Assembly (NCBI RefSeq): GCF_019565455.1
Contig: NZ_CP067377.1
Span: forward strand, 1,928,001-1,992,000
Origin: Flavobacterium oreochromis
GTDB lineage: Bacteria > Bacteroidota > Bacteroidia > Flavobacteriales > Flavobacteriaceae
Direction: 5' to 3'
DNA length: 64,000 nt
Shown here in pieces: positions 1 to 9,971 of this stretch. Each line of letters starts with the position of its first letter. Position 1 is the stretch's first letter. Below the pieces are notes generated by a model. The model saw nothing but the letters and a program-made list of their open reading frames with translations. It was not told where the DNA came from and did not search any database. Made by a program: the position numbers and the translations under genes.

Positions 1-749
1 TATAAGATGTATTCTGTGTTATCTGTTAAATGTATGTCTTTTATTGTGAAAAGTTTATTATTTTCTGTAGTTTTTGAGTACAGCACTAAAAAACTACTTC
101 CTTTATAAAAATAATCCCTGTATGGAGATGATACGATAATACATGAAATATCACCTATATTAGAAAACCTTAACATTTCACTTATCTGCTTACGAGGTAA
201 AGAAACAAGTGTATATTCAGAACTAGAACCCCTGTCTAAATTTAATTTAATTGGGTTAGCCTGATTAATCCCTCCGTTAATCAGGTTAACTGTTTTGTTT
301 GTGATAATTTCACATTCTACTTTTTTACATTTATATGAATTATCAGTTTTAAAATTAACGTTCAAAAGGTTTAATCTAGCAGGGTTGTAATTATTGATTA
401 TGGCAGTAATTAAGTCTGATCCATTGTAATTTGGTGCTCCAGATCCATATTTTGCAAAATATTGATTAGAATCTTTCAATTCTATGGTAACTATATTAGC
501 AACTCTAGTGGTTGTAAGTGAACGATTAGATGCTTGTAATGCGTTATATAGTTGAATAGCTTCTGTTTCTCCAGGAATATTAGTTGGCGGTAAAATAGGT
601 AACATATTGCTTGCGCCGTTCATCCAGTAGTAACTTCCTATACTTTTATTTTGCGGATACGACTGACCATAAGTACCTATATAAAAATAAAAGTATGTGT
701 AATCTATTGTAAAGCTCTTGTTAAATGTTATTGTGATAGTTGAATTCAT
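1..749 (-). CDS. Phage tail protein, partial (3' end outside window)
   Basis: The reverse strand is open without a stop from an ATG at 747-749 to the window edge, giving the first 249 residues (start MNSTITITFN). It begins 3 bases after the stop of the preceding tail gene, so it belongs to the tail operon. I do not recognise a family. The chain is rich in Asn, Thr, Ser and Tyr with alternating hydrophobic residues, as in beta-rich structural proteins. Its place after the tape measure and a large tail protein suggests a tail tip, baseplate or fibre component. That role is inferred from gene order only. Confidence 0.7.
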   Translation of the reverse strand, partial: MNSTITITFNKSFTIDYTYFYFYIGTYGQSYPQNKSIGSYYWMNGASNMLPILPPTNIPGETEAIQLYNALQASNRSLTTTRVANIVTIELKDSNQYFAKYGSGAPNYNGSDLITAIINNYNPARLNLLNVNFKTDNSYKCKKVECEIITNKTVNLINGGINQANPIKLNLDRGSSSEYTLVSLPRKQISEMLRFSNIGDISCIIVSSPYRDYFYKGSSFLVLYSKTTENNKLFTIKDIHLTDNTEYIL

Positions 750-752
750 ATT

Positions 753-2987
753 TTATCGATTTGCTTTAATTAATTTCCAACGACCTTTGCCGTTAGGTTT
801 TAAGTTTATTAAGTACCCGTATTCTTGTAATCCTTTCTCGTTAGTAAACTCGATCATTCCGTACAAATTAGGTATAAGCCTACCATCAATTCTTGTGGAT
901 CCATTTATTAACTTCATTATTTGATTATCACATTTGTAATCAAATTCAACTTCTTCTACCATGAAACGAGGCCTTGGCAATTCAATATTCTGAATATCGC
1001 CACTTTCTTTTATCTTCATCCCAGTAAGTAGTTCAGTTGTCAGATTACTGTTTGAGGTTGAACTAGTGTAACGTAAATAATCAGTTTTGTTTTTTATTAA
1101 ACAACCTCCGAACCACCACGCATGACGTAACATCATGTTGAAAGGGGTAAACCTTAGATGCGTAGCTGTTTCAGGTGAAAAAACACCCGTTGGCTTTGAT
1201 TTTTTATCATCTACCCATGTTCTTAATTTATAATGGTTAGAGGCGATATCCTTTTTCAAATCTAAAAAAAACACAGAGTTGTCTCGAGGAGTGTCTACGG
1301 TTTCGTTTTTAGACTTTTGTTTTCTTCGAGTAAACTCTAAGCCGTAAGAATCTGCTGCATATTCAGATATCTGATTGTATGAGTTTTTTAGCCTTGTCAG
1401 TACCGTCGAAAAAGTTGTCTTGGAATTGTATTCATCTAGCCCAAAAGCTTCTTCGTAGGTACCACCATCTTTATAGCCAATTTCTACAGAAGAATAGCAT
1501 CTATCTGTAGCAACGTTTCTCTTTACATTTTTTACCTGGTTAGGTAGTTTTATAGTTACGTTTCCGTTGAAAAAGAACTTTCTACTTTCAATTCTTACTC
1601 TCTCCTTGTTGCCTATGTACTCAATACCCATACCTAGATCACAACTAGCCATTAATGATGATAAGTAGTCTTTCAATGAAGTCGTAAGAGGTTTGAATAA
1701 ATCATTTTCCGAATTAGGATCTTTTTCAAACCCTCTAATCCATAAACCGTGTGCCATAGCTAAATGGCTAAATTCTCCATCTTCTTTATAGCCAATTTCT
1801 TTTCGCCCTAAAACTTCTGAATACAATAGGTTTTGCTTGCCAGTAATTATACTAGTGAGTCTTTCGCCTAATTCATGAGCAAACACGGCTTTTGTTGTTG
1901 TCGATTCGAATTCTGACTCTTCTTGAATGTCAATTTTAACTTCATAAAAGGTGAATTTTACATGTAAATGCCCTCTTTCTGTATAAGAGTCACCTAAACT
2001 CGTAACTTGATCAGCTGTTAAAGACAGACTATCTCCTTTTTCTAAAATTATTGTATCGTTTAGGTTAAGATTAATGTCTTGCGATTGTGGCAGCTCATGT
2101 AAATTAGAGATATGCAATAAGCTGTAATTTCTTTTAAAATTATAATTACTCCCTCCTGAATATTGACCTAGTCTTATATGAATAGCATGGCTATTAACAC
2201 TATCGAATTTTACTCTTTGCAAGTTGCATCTTATATTTATACTTATTTTTAATTTTCGCCTAAAATTTGATTGCGAAAAGAAACACAAACTTGTTTCTAA
2301 CGGCTGGTCTAACGCCCAAGAAGAACTATGACGGTCATACGCTCTATAAACATCTGGCTCAACATCTTTCGCCTCTTCGTGAGACTTTATTTTTAATTTA
2401 ATAGGAATAGATTTTGTCATCCCTACTGTTATTCCTTCTCCGTAATTTTCTAAGTAAGCACTATTATTCAAGCTGTTCTGCTCTAACTCAGTTCTCAAAA
2501 ATATTTTTCGCCCGTCTAGTGTTACGGTTACTGTATTTAAACTAGGAATTGGATCTCCGCCTAAAGAAGTCAGACGGTCTATCTCAACCATCTGATTTTC
2601 TTTGTTTTTTAGTTCCTTTTCGATTCCGCCAGAGTTAAACTTCAATCTTACAATTCCGTCTTCCTCCTCCCAAGTAGACATATCCAGTACTCCTGTGTAT
2701 ATAATCTCAAATATATCTGTAGTAGGATTACGCTCTTCTTTAACTAGCGTAATATCGGAATTGATACCGTAATTATTGTAAATAATATTGATGTAATCTC
2801 TGGATGATTTATTGAATTTCAAGCTATTTGAAAGTTTCGTAAATATCCCCATGTAGTTCTCATGACGAGAATATTCCTTTTCATCATCATTCCACCCTAT
2901 AGGTTCATCAATAACCATATCTGGCAGGTATTCACTTTTCAGGGTATATCTAATTCTGTCTATTTGTATCGGATTAATATTGCTCAT
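753..2987 (-). CDS. Large tail protein after the tape measure (putative tail tip/baseplate)
   Basis: 744 residues. The ATG overlaps the stop of the tape measure gene (TAATG), so the two are translationally coupled. No catalytic motif is visible. The sequence is a beta-rich mixture without signal peptide or membrane segment. In siphophages the genes after the tape measure usually encode the distal tail and tail-tip proteins, and a protein of this size fits a baseplate or tail-associated receptor-binding component. Function is inferred from position; I cannot assign a named family. The frame is intact, unlike several neighbours. Confidence 0.75.
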   Translation of the reverse strand: MSNINPIQIDRIRYTLKSEYLPDMVIDEPIGWNDDEKEYSRHENYMGIFTKLSNSLKFNKSSRDYINIIYNNYGINSDITLVKEERNPTTDIFEIIYTGVLDMSTWEEEDGIVRLKFNSGGIEKELKNKENQMVEIDRLTSLGGDPIPSLNTVTVTLDGRKIFLRTELEQNSLNNSAYLENYGEGITVGMTKSIPIKLKIKSHEEAKDVEPDVYRAYDRHSSSWALDQPLETSLCFFSQSNFRRKLKISINIRCNLQRVKFDSVNSHAIHIRLGQYSGGSNYNFKRNYSLLHISNLHELPQSQDINLNLNDTIILEKGDSLSLTADQVTSLGDSYTERGHLHVKFTFYEVKIDIQEESEFESTTTKAVFAHELGERLTSIITGKQNLLYSEVLGRKEIGYKEDGEFSHLAMAHGLWIRGFEKDPNSENDLFKPLTTSLKDYLSSLMASCDLGMGIEYIGNKERVRIESRKFFFNGNVTIKLPNQVKNVKRNVATDRCYSSVEIGYKDGGTYEEAFGLDEYNSKTTFSTVLTRLKNSYNQISEYAADSYGLEFTRRKQKSKNETVDTPRDNSVFFLDLKKDIASNHYKLRTWVDDKKSKPTGVFSPETATHLRFTPFNMMLRHAWWFGGCLIKNKTDYLRYTSSTSNSNLTTELLTGMKIKESGDIQNIELPRPRFMVEEVEFDYKCDNQIMKLINGSTRIDGRLIPNLYGMIEFTNEKGLQEYGYLINLKPNGKGRWKLIKANR

Positions 2988-5900
2988 TAGTTCCAGGTGT
3001 TATTTTTTATTTTCCACAAATGGTGATTTAAATCTACTTTTATGTTGTTGTTGACTGTCGTTTTTCCCTCTCTAATAGCTTGCGTGTTTCGTTTTAGCTC
3101 ATTTAATACTTCTTGATCATAAAGACTATTTAACGTTTTTTTTAAGTCGTAGTCCTTTATTTTGTTTATTTCAGAAACTAAAGACATCTTGTTTGCAACT
3201 CTCAATGCTCTATTATATTCTTCAATAGAACTATGTACTTTGTCATTCTCATACAATTGTACTAATGTATCAGTCGCAGGGGTTAATTCTATCTTTCCAG
3301 ATGCGCGTTCGATAACTTCGTGTTTACCTCCATCACCTACAATTGCAAGCTCTTTACGACCTCCTTGACGACCGTCTTTATACTTAGGTATTGGCGCAGC
3401 TAAAACGGCAGCTAATTGAATTGCTCCCACGACTCCAGCTAAAATAGCACCAGCCGAACCACCAATAGGTCCTAATTGAGCGTAAGACTGCATGATGGCC
3501 TGAGCAGTAGAAATTCCAATTTGTACAGCTGATAATGTTTTATTAAACACAGCTTGCTGATATTGTTCTTTCTTTTTCTTGTCCTCCAATTGCTTTCTTT
3601 TTTTCTCAGCATCCTTCTCTAATTCTTCTTTTTTTCTTTTATCGTTGCTGGCTAGTTCTATTTGTTTCGAATAATATTCATCATTCTTTTTGATATCCTC
3701 GTCGATGTTGGCGGTTCTAGACTCGAAATACGCGTTCCCTAGTTGCCCCATAGCAGAAGTTATATTCTGCGACACATTTAAAATAGCTTCTGCCCATTCT
3801 TTATCAGAGTACTTCTTCTTTTCGTTATTCTCTTCGTTTTTTTCAACCTCAAACTCGCTTAGTTTGAGCTTTGCTTCTGAAAGCTGTTTTGCTATATCTA
3901 GCCTTTTTTCGGATGAAGTTTTTTCATTCTCAGGGAGTGAATCATAAGCAGATAGTGTGTCTTCAAGGTTTTTAATTTGAATTTTAACACCCTCGACCGC
4001 ATACTTTTTCTTTATATCTAATTTCTTTTTTTCATGCTCTTCAAGTATTTTTTCTTGTTTGTTTTGTGACATTTTAGTGATATCACCCAAAGATTTGAAA
4101 CGCTCGTTTTCTTTCTGAAGTTCAGAATTCATAGAAATTACATTTCTTGTAGACTTTTCCTCTAATATTTTCGAGTATGAATCGAAATCAAATTCTCTTA
4201 TCTTTTTTATTTCTTCTGCTTTCTTTTTCTCGGCCTCCTTAGTTTCGAATAAAAAATCCTCATTAATTATTTTTTTATTTATAGCATGTTGTTTCTCGAT
4301 AACTTCTATATTCTTTACGTTATCTTTATTCTCAATTAATAATTCTTTATAATTATCTTTCTCTTTTTGTAACTCGTACTTCTTAGTTAGATCTAGCAAT
4401 TCCTTCTCTTTTGTCGTCCTATTGTTTATAGCTTCAATTCTAACAGCATCTGCTTCTTTTTCATTTTGAGCAATTTCATTAGCGATCTCGATGTGTTGTT
4501 CTAAACGCTGTTTATCTAATTCGTATTCAGATGCGTTTAATTGTTTTTTTATTTCTATTGCTTTTCTTCTTGCTTCTTCTGCTTTTTTGTCGTCAACAGG
4601 TTCTGTACTAGTCTTTTGCTCCGAATCTTTTGCAATCCCACTTTTTAAGTGAGTTATTTTTTTGTTTGCTTCTTTTATTATTGATGCTTCCTCCTGAATC
4701 TCTCGAAGCAGTTCTCTTTTTCTAGCAGGATCAACTGTTCTTTTTATAAAATATTCCCTATCACTCTCACTTAAATGTTTAGATTTTTCAGCAGCCTCTT
4801 TATGCAATTTTGAAAGTTCATCTTGTAATTCTTTTAATCTATTTTTAGAACTTTCTTTTATAGATTTTGCTATTCCCTCTGGATTAGCTCCTAACAAACT
4901 AATAAGTCGATTTTTTTCTTCTAGTAATTTAGAGTCTTTATTCCCTTTACTAATCTCTTCTTGTATAACACTTAGTTGTGCTCGAACAGATTTTCTAGCC
5001 TCGTCGGATAATTCTTTTATATTCCCTCCCATAAGGTTAAACCTTTCTTTAAATACTTTTGATCCAGATTTTATCCCCTCTTTTCTTGATTTGTCTAACA
5101 GTTCATCCCATGTACTATTCAGTTTAATAAGTCCTTCTAAAGCGTATTTTACACCGTCAGCAAATAATACAAACAACTTTGAAATAACGCCTCTCCCTTC
5201 GTTCAGATTGATAATGAAACTATCATATGTTGCTGATAGGCTATCAATTTTCCCTTGTAAAGTATTGCTACGTTCTTCCGCTTGTTTTTGTGCTGTTCCG
5301 AATTCAGACATCTTAGAAGTCAACTCCTTCAATCTGTCTGTATTTTCAAGAACATTACGAGCCGCTACTATGTTTTCTTGACCAAATATTTTAACCAAAT
5401 TAGAGTTATCAACTAATATTGGTTTCAACATTTCTAATCGATCCTGAATAGGTAGTGTATTGTCTTTGAGTTTTTCGATAGATATTCCAAACTTATCAAA
5501 CACAGCTAAAGCTTCTTTAGGCAACGTATCTGGTGCCGATATTTTAAGCAAAACATTTCTCAATGAAGTACCTGCTTCTGCACCTTTTTGTCCTTTCTCC
5601 GCTAGTAATTCTATTAAAGCTGTACTCTCTTCGATTGATATGTTTGATGATTTTGCGACTGCTCCGAATTTTAATAAAGCGTCTGTAACATTTGGTATTT
5701 CTGCTGAGCCATATTTAGCACCATTGGCTAATGTATCTATATATCTATTAGCTTCTTCTGCGGACGCACCAAATTGATTCATGGCATCAGTTAAACGTGC
5801 GGCTGCATCAGGCAACTCTAAGCCAGATGCTTTAGACAGTATTAAGGTTGCTTCTGTAACACTATTTAGCGCTTCTACATTCTCTAAGAGTTCAGGTTTG

Positions 5901-6808
5901 GCAGAAGCTATTAATTTGTACGCTTCAACCACTTGTACAGCACCTCCTTTAGTGCTTTTTCCTAATTCTACGGCTTGTTGTCTTAAGAATTTTAAGTCTT
6001 TTCCTGTTGCTCCAGTAATAGCTTTCAAATCAGACACAGCTTGATCAAACTCTACAATCGTATTTAAACCATCTTTCAATACATCAAAAGCTGATGATAC
6101 ACCTGCAAACGCCCCTAAAGCAGATAATAATTCGGTTAGGTTGCTCGTAATATTGCTTAGTGTAGGATAATTACCTACGTTCTTAGTGAAGTCCCCAACA
6201 GCTTTATCGGCTTTACGCACTCTTGCGTCTAGCTCGTCATATTCTTTTTGTGCTTTTTTTACAGATGCTGAGTGTTCGCCTTCGGCTATTATTAGATCTC
6301 TAAGTTTACTTTTTGCTTCCGAACGCGCTTTATTTAGCTTATCGTATGCGCCTACTAACCCTAATTTATCTAAAGCAGCCTCTCTTTCCGCTTTGCTGGC
6401 AAGTTGATTCTGTATCTTTTCTTCAACAGTCAGTTCGATATTTCTTTTCTGTTGAGCTGCTCGTTGATTATCTAATTGGAGCTTAAGCTTTTCTGCTTTT
6501 ATTTTTTCTTGAAGGACTTTAGTCTCTTCTTGCTGAACTTTAATAAATGATTTTTCAGCGGCTTCACGTTCCTTTATAGCATTGATATTTTGAAGAAATA
6601 ATAGTTTTTCTTCTTTCATGCTGTTGTATAATGAAGTGTTGTCTGTTGACTTTTTTAATGAATTGAAAATTCGTTCATATTCCTTCAAGCTTTTTTTCAA
6701 CTCCTCACTTTTTTCAATGGTCATTTGGAATTGTTTCACTAAGACTTCACCAAATTTCATTGCCTCATCCTCGAATAAATCTTTTCTTGTTACAACCCCT
6801 TTACTCAT
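2987..6808 (-). CDS. Phage tail tape measure protein
   Basis: 1273 residues, the longest gene of the prophage. Such proteins set tail length and are threaded in the tail tube. The N-terminal 200 residues and roughly 600-1080 are long Lys/Glu-rich coiled coils. Residues about 225-540 resemble the TP901-type tape measure core (Ala/Gly-rich helices such as ELGKSTKGGAVQVVEAY and LLAEKGQKGAEAGTSLRNVL). A hydrophobic Gly/Ala-rich stretch near residues 1095-1145 (IGGSAGAILAGVVGAIQLAA) is a likely membrane-active segment. Its ATG overlaps the stop of the upstream gene by four bases. Siphovirus morphology follows from this gene together with the tail-tube candidate. Confidence 0.93.
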   Translation of the reverse strand: MSKGVVTRKDLFEDEAMKFGEVLVKQFQMTIEKSEELKKSLKEYERIFNSLKKSTDNTSLYNSMKEEKLLFLQNINAIKEREAAEKSFIKVQQEETKVLQEKIKAEKLKLQLDNQRAAQQKRNIELTVEEKIQNQLASKAEREAALDKLGLVGAYDKLNKARSEAKSKLRDLIIAEGEHSASVKKAQKEYDELDARVRKADKAVGDFTKNVGNYPTLSNITSNLTELLSALGAFAGVSSAFDVLKDGLNTIVEFDQAVSDLKAITGATGKDLKFLRQQAVELGKSTKGGAVQVVEAYKLIASAKPELLENVEALNSVTEATLILSKASGLELPDAAARLTDAMNQFGASAEEANRYIDTLANGAKYGSAEIPNVTDALLKFGAVAKSSNISIEESTALIELLAEKGQKGAEAGTSLRNVLLKISAPDTLPKEALAVFDKFGISIEKLKDNTLPIQDRLEMLKPILVDNSNLVKIFGQENIVAARNVLENTDRLKELTSKMSEFGTAQKQAEERSNTLQGKIDSLSATYDSFIINLNEGRGVISKLFVLFADGVKYALEGLIKLNSTWDELLDKSRKEGIKSGSKVFKERFNLMGGNIKELSDEARKSVRAQLSVIQEEISKGNKDSKLLEEKNRLISLLGANPEGIAKSIKESSKNRLKELQDELSKLHKEAAEKSKHLSESDREYFIKRTVDPARKRELLREIQEEASIIKEANKKITHLKSGIAKDSEQKTSTEPVDDKKAEEARRKAIEIKKQLNASEYELDKQRLEQHIEIANEIAQNEKEADAVRIEAINNRTTKEKELLDLTKKYELQKEKDNYKELLIENKDNVKNIEVIEKQHAINKKIINEDFLFETKEAEKKKAEEIKKIREFDFDSYSKILEEKSTRNVISMNSELQKENERFKSLGDITKMSQNKQEKILEEHEKKKLDIKKKYAVEGVKIQIKNLEDTLSAYDSLPENEKTSSEKRLDIAKQLSEAKLKLSEFEVEKNEENNEKKKYSDKEWAEAILNVSQNITSAMGQLGNAYFESRTANIDEDIKKNDEYYSKQIELASNDKRKKEELEKDAEKKRKQLEDKKKKEQYQQAVFNKTLSAVQIGISTAQAIMQSYAQLGPIGGSAGAILAGVVGAIQLAAVLAAPIPKYKDGRQGGRKELAIVGDGGKHEVIERASGKIELTPATDTLVQLYENDKVHSSIEEYNRALRVANKMSLVSEINKIKDYDLKKTLNSLYDQEVLNELKRNTQAIREGKTTVNNNIKVDLNHHLWKIKNNTWN

Positions 6809-7383
6809 TTTGCAGTGTTTTTTGTTTCTAAGGCTTTTATTTTTTTATTTACTTGGCTCTTCAATGCTAGGTATTTAGTACACGATATTGTGTTATAGTC
6901 GTAGTCGAATCCTAGAATAACTGAATAACTAGCTAATACTTCATCTATAGTTACTGATTGAGAGTTATCTGTTTTAGAGGCTTGATTCTTCAGAGCGTTA
7001 ATTTTAACTTCAATACCATTTGTTTCAACCTCAACTCTCTTTAGGTCTAAGTAATAATCATCTGTATTGTCAGTTCTTACGTTATATCCCAACGCATTTA
7101 GCTTGCTTACTATAGCATCATCGTACTCAAAGCTCAACAGATTCAGATACATCAATACGAGCCTTTGTTTTACTTCAAGGACTTGTATTTGCTTGTTTCT
7201 ACTGAATGTTTGCTTTGCATAGTCGCTATTGTCTAAGTCTTTGAATTTATTACTCAGACTTGTCCATAATTCCGACAACTCCTTTTTATCTGTAATCGTG
7301 TCAGACAATAAATTGACGTTGTTAGTTTCTAAAATATCATAGTACACCTTTACAGGTAAGTAATCTAAAGATGAATAATGCAT
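6805..7383 (-). CDS. Conserved phage tail protein upstream of tape measure (possible tail assembly chaperone)
   Basis: 192 residues, ending in a four-base overlap with the tape measure gene. No family recognised. It is helical, acidic in the first half, with no signal or membrane segment. In many siphophages the slot just before the tape measure holds tail assembly chaperones, which is the main reason for the suggestion. I see no programmed slippery site within it that would create a longer chaperone form. Confidence 0.6.
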   Translation of the reverse strand: MHYSSLDYLPVKVYYDILETNNVNLLSDTITDKKELSELWTSLSNKFKDLDNSDYAKQTFSRNKQIQVLEVKQRLVLMYLNLLSFEYDDAIVSKLNALGYNVRTDNTDDYYLDLKRVEVETNGIEVKINALKNQASKTDNSQSVTIDEVLASYSVILGFDYDYNTISCTKYLALKSQVNKKIKALETKNTAK

Positions 7384-7385
7384 AG

Positions 7386-7836
7386 CTATAAGTCTAATTT
7401 TGTTCGTATATTTCTTAGGATAAAAGGCAATAACCGTTCATCGATTATTGCCTTTAAGTCTGTATCTGAAAGTCCGAAAATTTCATCTGAAAGCCAGTTT
7501 TCATTACCAAGAATCTTACTGTTTTTAGGGTCTTTACTACTAAATCGCAAGACACCTGAAACCTCTTGCATATAAAACCCTTTGAACCAATCGCCAGTGT
7601 CTATACCTGTAAACGGATCCCCAGCTTTTTTTTTTACCACCGGTTATAACCTCAGTCGCTTTTGAGTAAAACCCTAAAGGATTTCCGTTTATATCCTTGC
7701 TATCTGCTGAAATTCTGTGTTTTTCTTTTTCAATGAACTCTTTTTCTATTGAACGTATGTACTTGAATAAATCATTGGTCATCTGCTGATATGTCAGCTT
7801 TTTTGCTTTTTCCAATTGTTCCAGAAGTGTCGCCAT
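7386..7836 (-). CDS. Phage neck/tail protein, frame broken at an A10 run
   Basis: Two overlapping frames form one protein of about 149 residues: the first (ATG at 7836, MATLLEQLEKAKKLTYQQ) runs to ...EVITGGKKK, and the second continues as ...AGDPFTGIDTGDWFKGFY to the stop at 7386. The break is at ten T on the + strand (7626-7635); nine would restore a single frame. The pattern of a short helical N-terminus, then NPLGFYS and DTGDWFKGFY, looks like small neck or tail-completion proteins of Bacteroidota phages, but I cannot name the family. A sequencing error is the simplest explanation; programmed slippage on A10 is possible. Confidence 0.6.
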
Positions 7837-7990
7837 GATTGGTTGCTATTTTGTAAGCTTTATTCAATTCTTCCTCCAACTCAGCACTTGTCACTTCCAA
7901 AAATACGTGCGTGTTGCTAAACTCTTTTTTAAATTCAGCAAAGGACTTGTTATAGTTCTTTGCGAATGTGATTCCTTTATAAGTACTCAT
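7772..7990 (-). CDS. Small phage structural-region protein, unknown
   Basis: 72 residues starting MSTYKGITFAKNYNKS. It overlaps the next gene by 65 bases in another frame, which is long for neighbouring phage genes. It may be a genuine overlap, or its end may be artificial if a homopolymer in the overlap (an A6 near 7800) is miscounted. No family recognised. It sits between the tail-tube candidate and the tail-completion candidate. Confidence 0.5.
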   Translation of the reverse strand: MSTYKGITFAKNYNKSFAEFKKEFSNTHVFLEVTSAELEEELNKAYKIATNHGDTSGTIGKSKKADISADDQ

Positions 7991-7999
7991 ACGGATTAA

Positions 8000-8869
8000 T
8001 TATACAGTTACTTTTAATTTTTCTAAGGCTTCGTAATTGTTACCAGCCGACGCTACAACGTTGTTTAGTGACACGGTATACCCAGTGGTAAAAGTAGTTC
8101 CTGTAAGCGTATATACACCGTCTGATGTAGCTGTTACGAATGAAACACTTTGTATTGCTCCAGCAGTATTTCTAACAACGATATCGCTAGCGGTTAGAGT
8201 AGTAACCGATGTACCACCACCAGCACATCCTTCTTTTACTTTGAATTTAATTTCTGTTGCACTTGCTGAAACTTGCAACAGAGTAACATCGAAGATGCCG
8301 TAAACATCGCTATAGCTGTAATCAATTAGGACGTTTGCTCCATTTTGCTCGTACTCCTTGAAGTCTTTGTAGTTTACAGTAACTAGGGTAGACTGTGGCG
8401 TTCCATCAACAGCGTCTTGCAGACGCCCTACGTTAAGTTTGATAGTCTGTCCTTTTATTTTCTTATCAGCTGTAATAACAGCCTTGATGTAGCCATCTTC
8501 CGTGAATTCAAACGCCTGCATTTCTTTTTCGTTGAAACTGCTTAATGCGTTGTAAGAACATGAGCCAACTACACTCTTGAAGGTTCTGACTTTTTTCGCT
8601 TTTCCTGTTTCGTAACTGTAAGTCTTCCCTTCGTAAAAAGTCGCTTCTTTATCCGCTACCGCATATTCGTTCACATCGTAAAGCGGATATAGTTTCTTTT
8701 CTTTTACGTATTGATTGATTTTAGACAAGTCTTTCAACTCGTCTACATTAGCGAAAGAGAAACCAGGGATCGCAACCATATAACGTACGGTTACGCCAAC
8801 TAAACATTGTTCGCGGGCTCCTGTATTTTTTAATCCAGTGTCGCCATTTTTGCACTCGTGATATACCAT
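8000..8869 (-). CDS. Putative major tail tube protein with C-terminal Ig-like domain
   Basis: 289 residues, no signal peptide. The first 190 residues contain alternating beta strands compatible with a tail-tube fold. The last 90 residues, rich in Thr/Ser/Val/Gly and starting near KVKEGCAGGGTSVTTL, look like an Ig-like domain of the kind often appended to tail-tube and capsid proteins. It lies between the connector/completion genes and the tape measure module, the usual place of the major tail protein. The assignment rests on gene order and composition rather than a recognised signature. Confidence 0.65.
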   Translation of the reverse strand: MVYHECKNGDTGLKNTGAREQCLVGVTVRYMVAIPGFSFANVDELKDLSKINQYVKEKKLYPLYDVNEYAVADKEATFYEGKTYSYETGKAKKVRTFKSVVGSCSYNALSSFNEKEMQAFEFTEDGYIKAVITADKKIKGQTIKLNVGRLQDAVDGTPQSTLVTVNYKDFKEYEQNGANVLIDYSYSDVYGIFDVTLLQVSASATEIKFKVKEGCAGGGTSVTTLTASDIVVRNTAGAIQSVSFVTATSDGVYTLTGTTFTTGYTVSLNNVVASAGNNYEALEKLKVTV

Positions 8870-8880
8870 GATTATTTTTT

Positions 8881-9402
8881 TTAACAGTTATTAATTTTGT
8901 ATTTAAGTTCGCCTATTATTGCGAATGTGTGATAAGGGTACATATTCAAAGTTTTTATCTTAGAGGTATCGTATCCTTTGAATATAGTGTCGACCTCTTT
9001 TTCTATCTCTTTTATTGTAAACATTCCTTGCTTACTAAGTAGTTTGAAAGCCTCTATTTCTATTTCAGAATCCATTCTTTTGGAATTGTTATGAAATATT
9101 TTATTTAGATCCACGGAGAACACTACTTTAACTTCTGTGGATAGTTCTCCTAGCTTACTAACCTTATGTGTTTCATCTTCTATAAAGCAAATTGTAGCGT
9201 TAAACTTGTCGTCAAAAAGAACATCTTTATATTCCCCTTTGCCTACGTATGATTCAGCTACAAATCCTTTTTCTCCTTTAGGATTCTTTTGTACTCTTCC
9301 GAAACATTGGATATTTCCCCAGTTGATATTTTTGTAAATAGCAGACTGTATCTTTTGTATTTCTTTGTCTATCCCTATCGGGTGTTCTATTAAGTAAATC
9401 AT
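8881..9402 (-). CDS. Phage neck/tail completion protein, unknown family
   Basis: 173 residues. It abuts the preceding connector gene with no gap and lies 11 bases before the tail-tube candidate. A protein of this size between the head-tail connector and the tail tube usually serves in tail completion or tube termination. I see no diagnostic motif, so the function is inferred from context only. Confidence 0.55.
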   Translation of the reverse strand: MIYLIEHPIGIDKEIQKIQSAIYKNINWGNIQCFGRVQKNPKGEKGFVAESYVGKGEYKDVLFDDKFNATICFIEDETHKVSKLGELSTEVKVVFSVDLNKIFHNNSKRMDSEIEIEAFKLLSKQGMFTIKEIEKEVDTIFKGYDTSKIKTLNMYPYHTFAIIGELKYKINNC

Positions 9403-9971
9403 TTACCAAAAATTACCTGATTCAACAGTTATGCTTTTAGGGAATATCAGAGCCTGAGCCTTTGCAATAGCTCCTTGAAGTTTATAAGTAAGACCTTTGG
9501 CTACAAAGTGTCCTTGGTCGTTTTTAACTCCTTCGATCTCTATTTTTAGAGTTTGATAGGTAAGTTTCGAATCTCTCTCATGTATGTTTTTTCGTGGAGA
9601 AGAAATAAAACTCTCAATCATCTTGATAGCAAACGCATACCCGACTGCATTTTCAAACAAAGAAGCTTTAGATAGGATTACATCACTATAATCTTTTGAG
9701 TTGTCGTAGTCTTCGTGATTATCTAATATAGATTCAATAGTAACCATAGTTGTTTGAATCATTTGAGAGCGAATAAACTCATTTATTTCTGCCTCAGTAG
9801 CTTCTGTATTATGATGAGTAGCTATTACATTTTCTAGAGTAACTAAAGGGTGATACAAGCTTGTCTTTTTACAGATGTACCTCTGTTATCTAAAGACAAG
9901 GTAATAGGCTGATTCGTAATGGGCCAGCCTATTTTTTTTGATATTACATCTATAGTTTCTTTACTATACAT
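9403..9971 (-). CDS. Putative head-tail connector protein, frameshifted
   Basis: The intact part (9403-9858) reads MYHPLVTLENVIAT and onward. Upstream, a frame beginning with ATG at 9971 (MYSKETIDVISKKIGWPITN) ends prematurely just before it. Adding one base to the T5 run at 9866-9870 joins them into about 189 residues. The reconstructed ATG overlaps the capsid stop as TAATG, which supports this start. Its position directly after the major capsid gene and before the tail genes suits a connector protein. Function inferred from position. Confidence 0.6.

Noticed and set aside
5091..6044. Several + strand frames of 87-105 codons within the tape measure gene
   Set aside because: They are antisense to a long, well-supported coding frame and show no family, no start signal and low-complexity Ser/Ala content.
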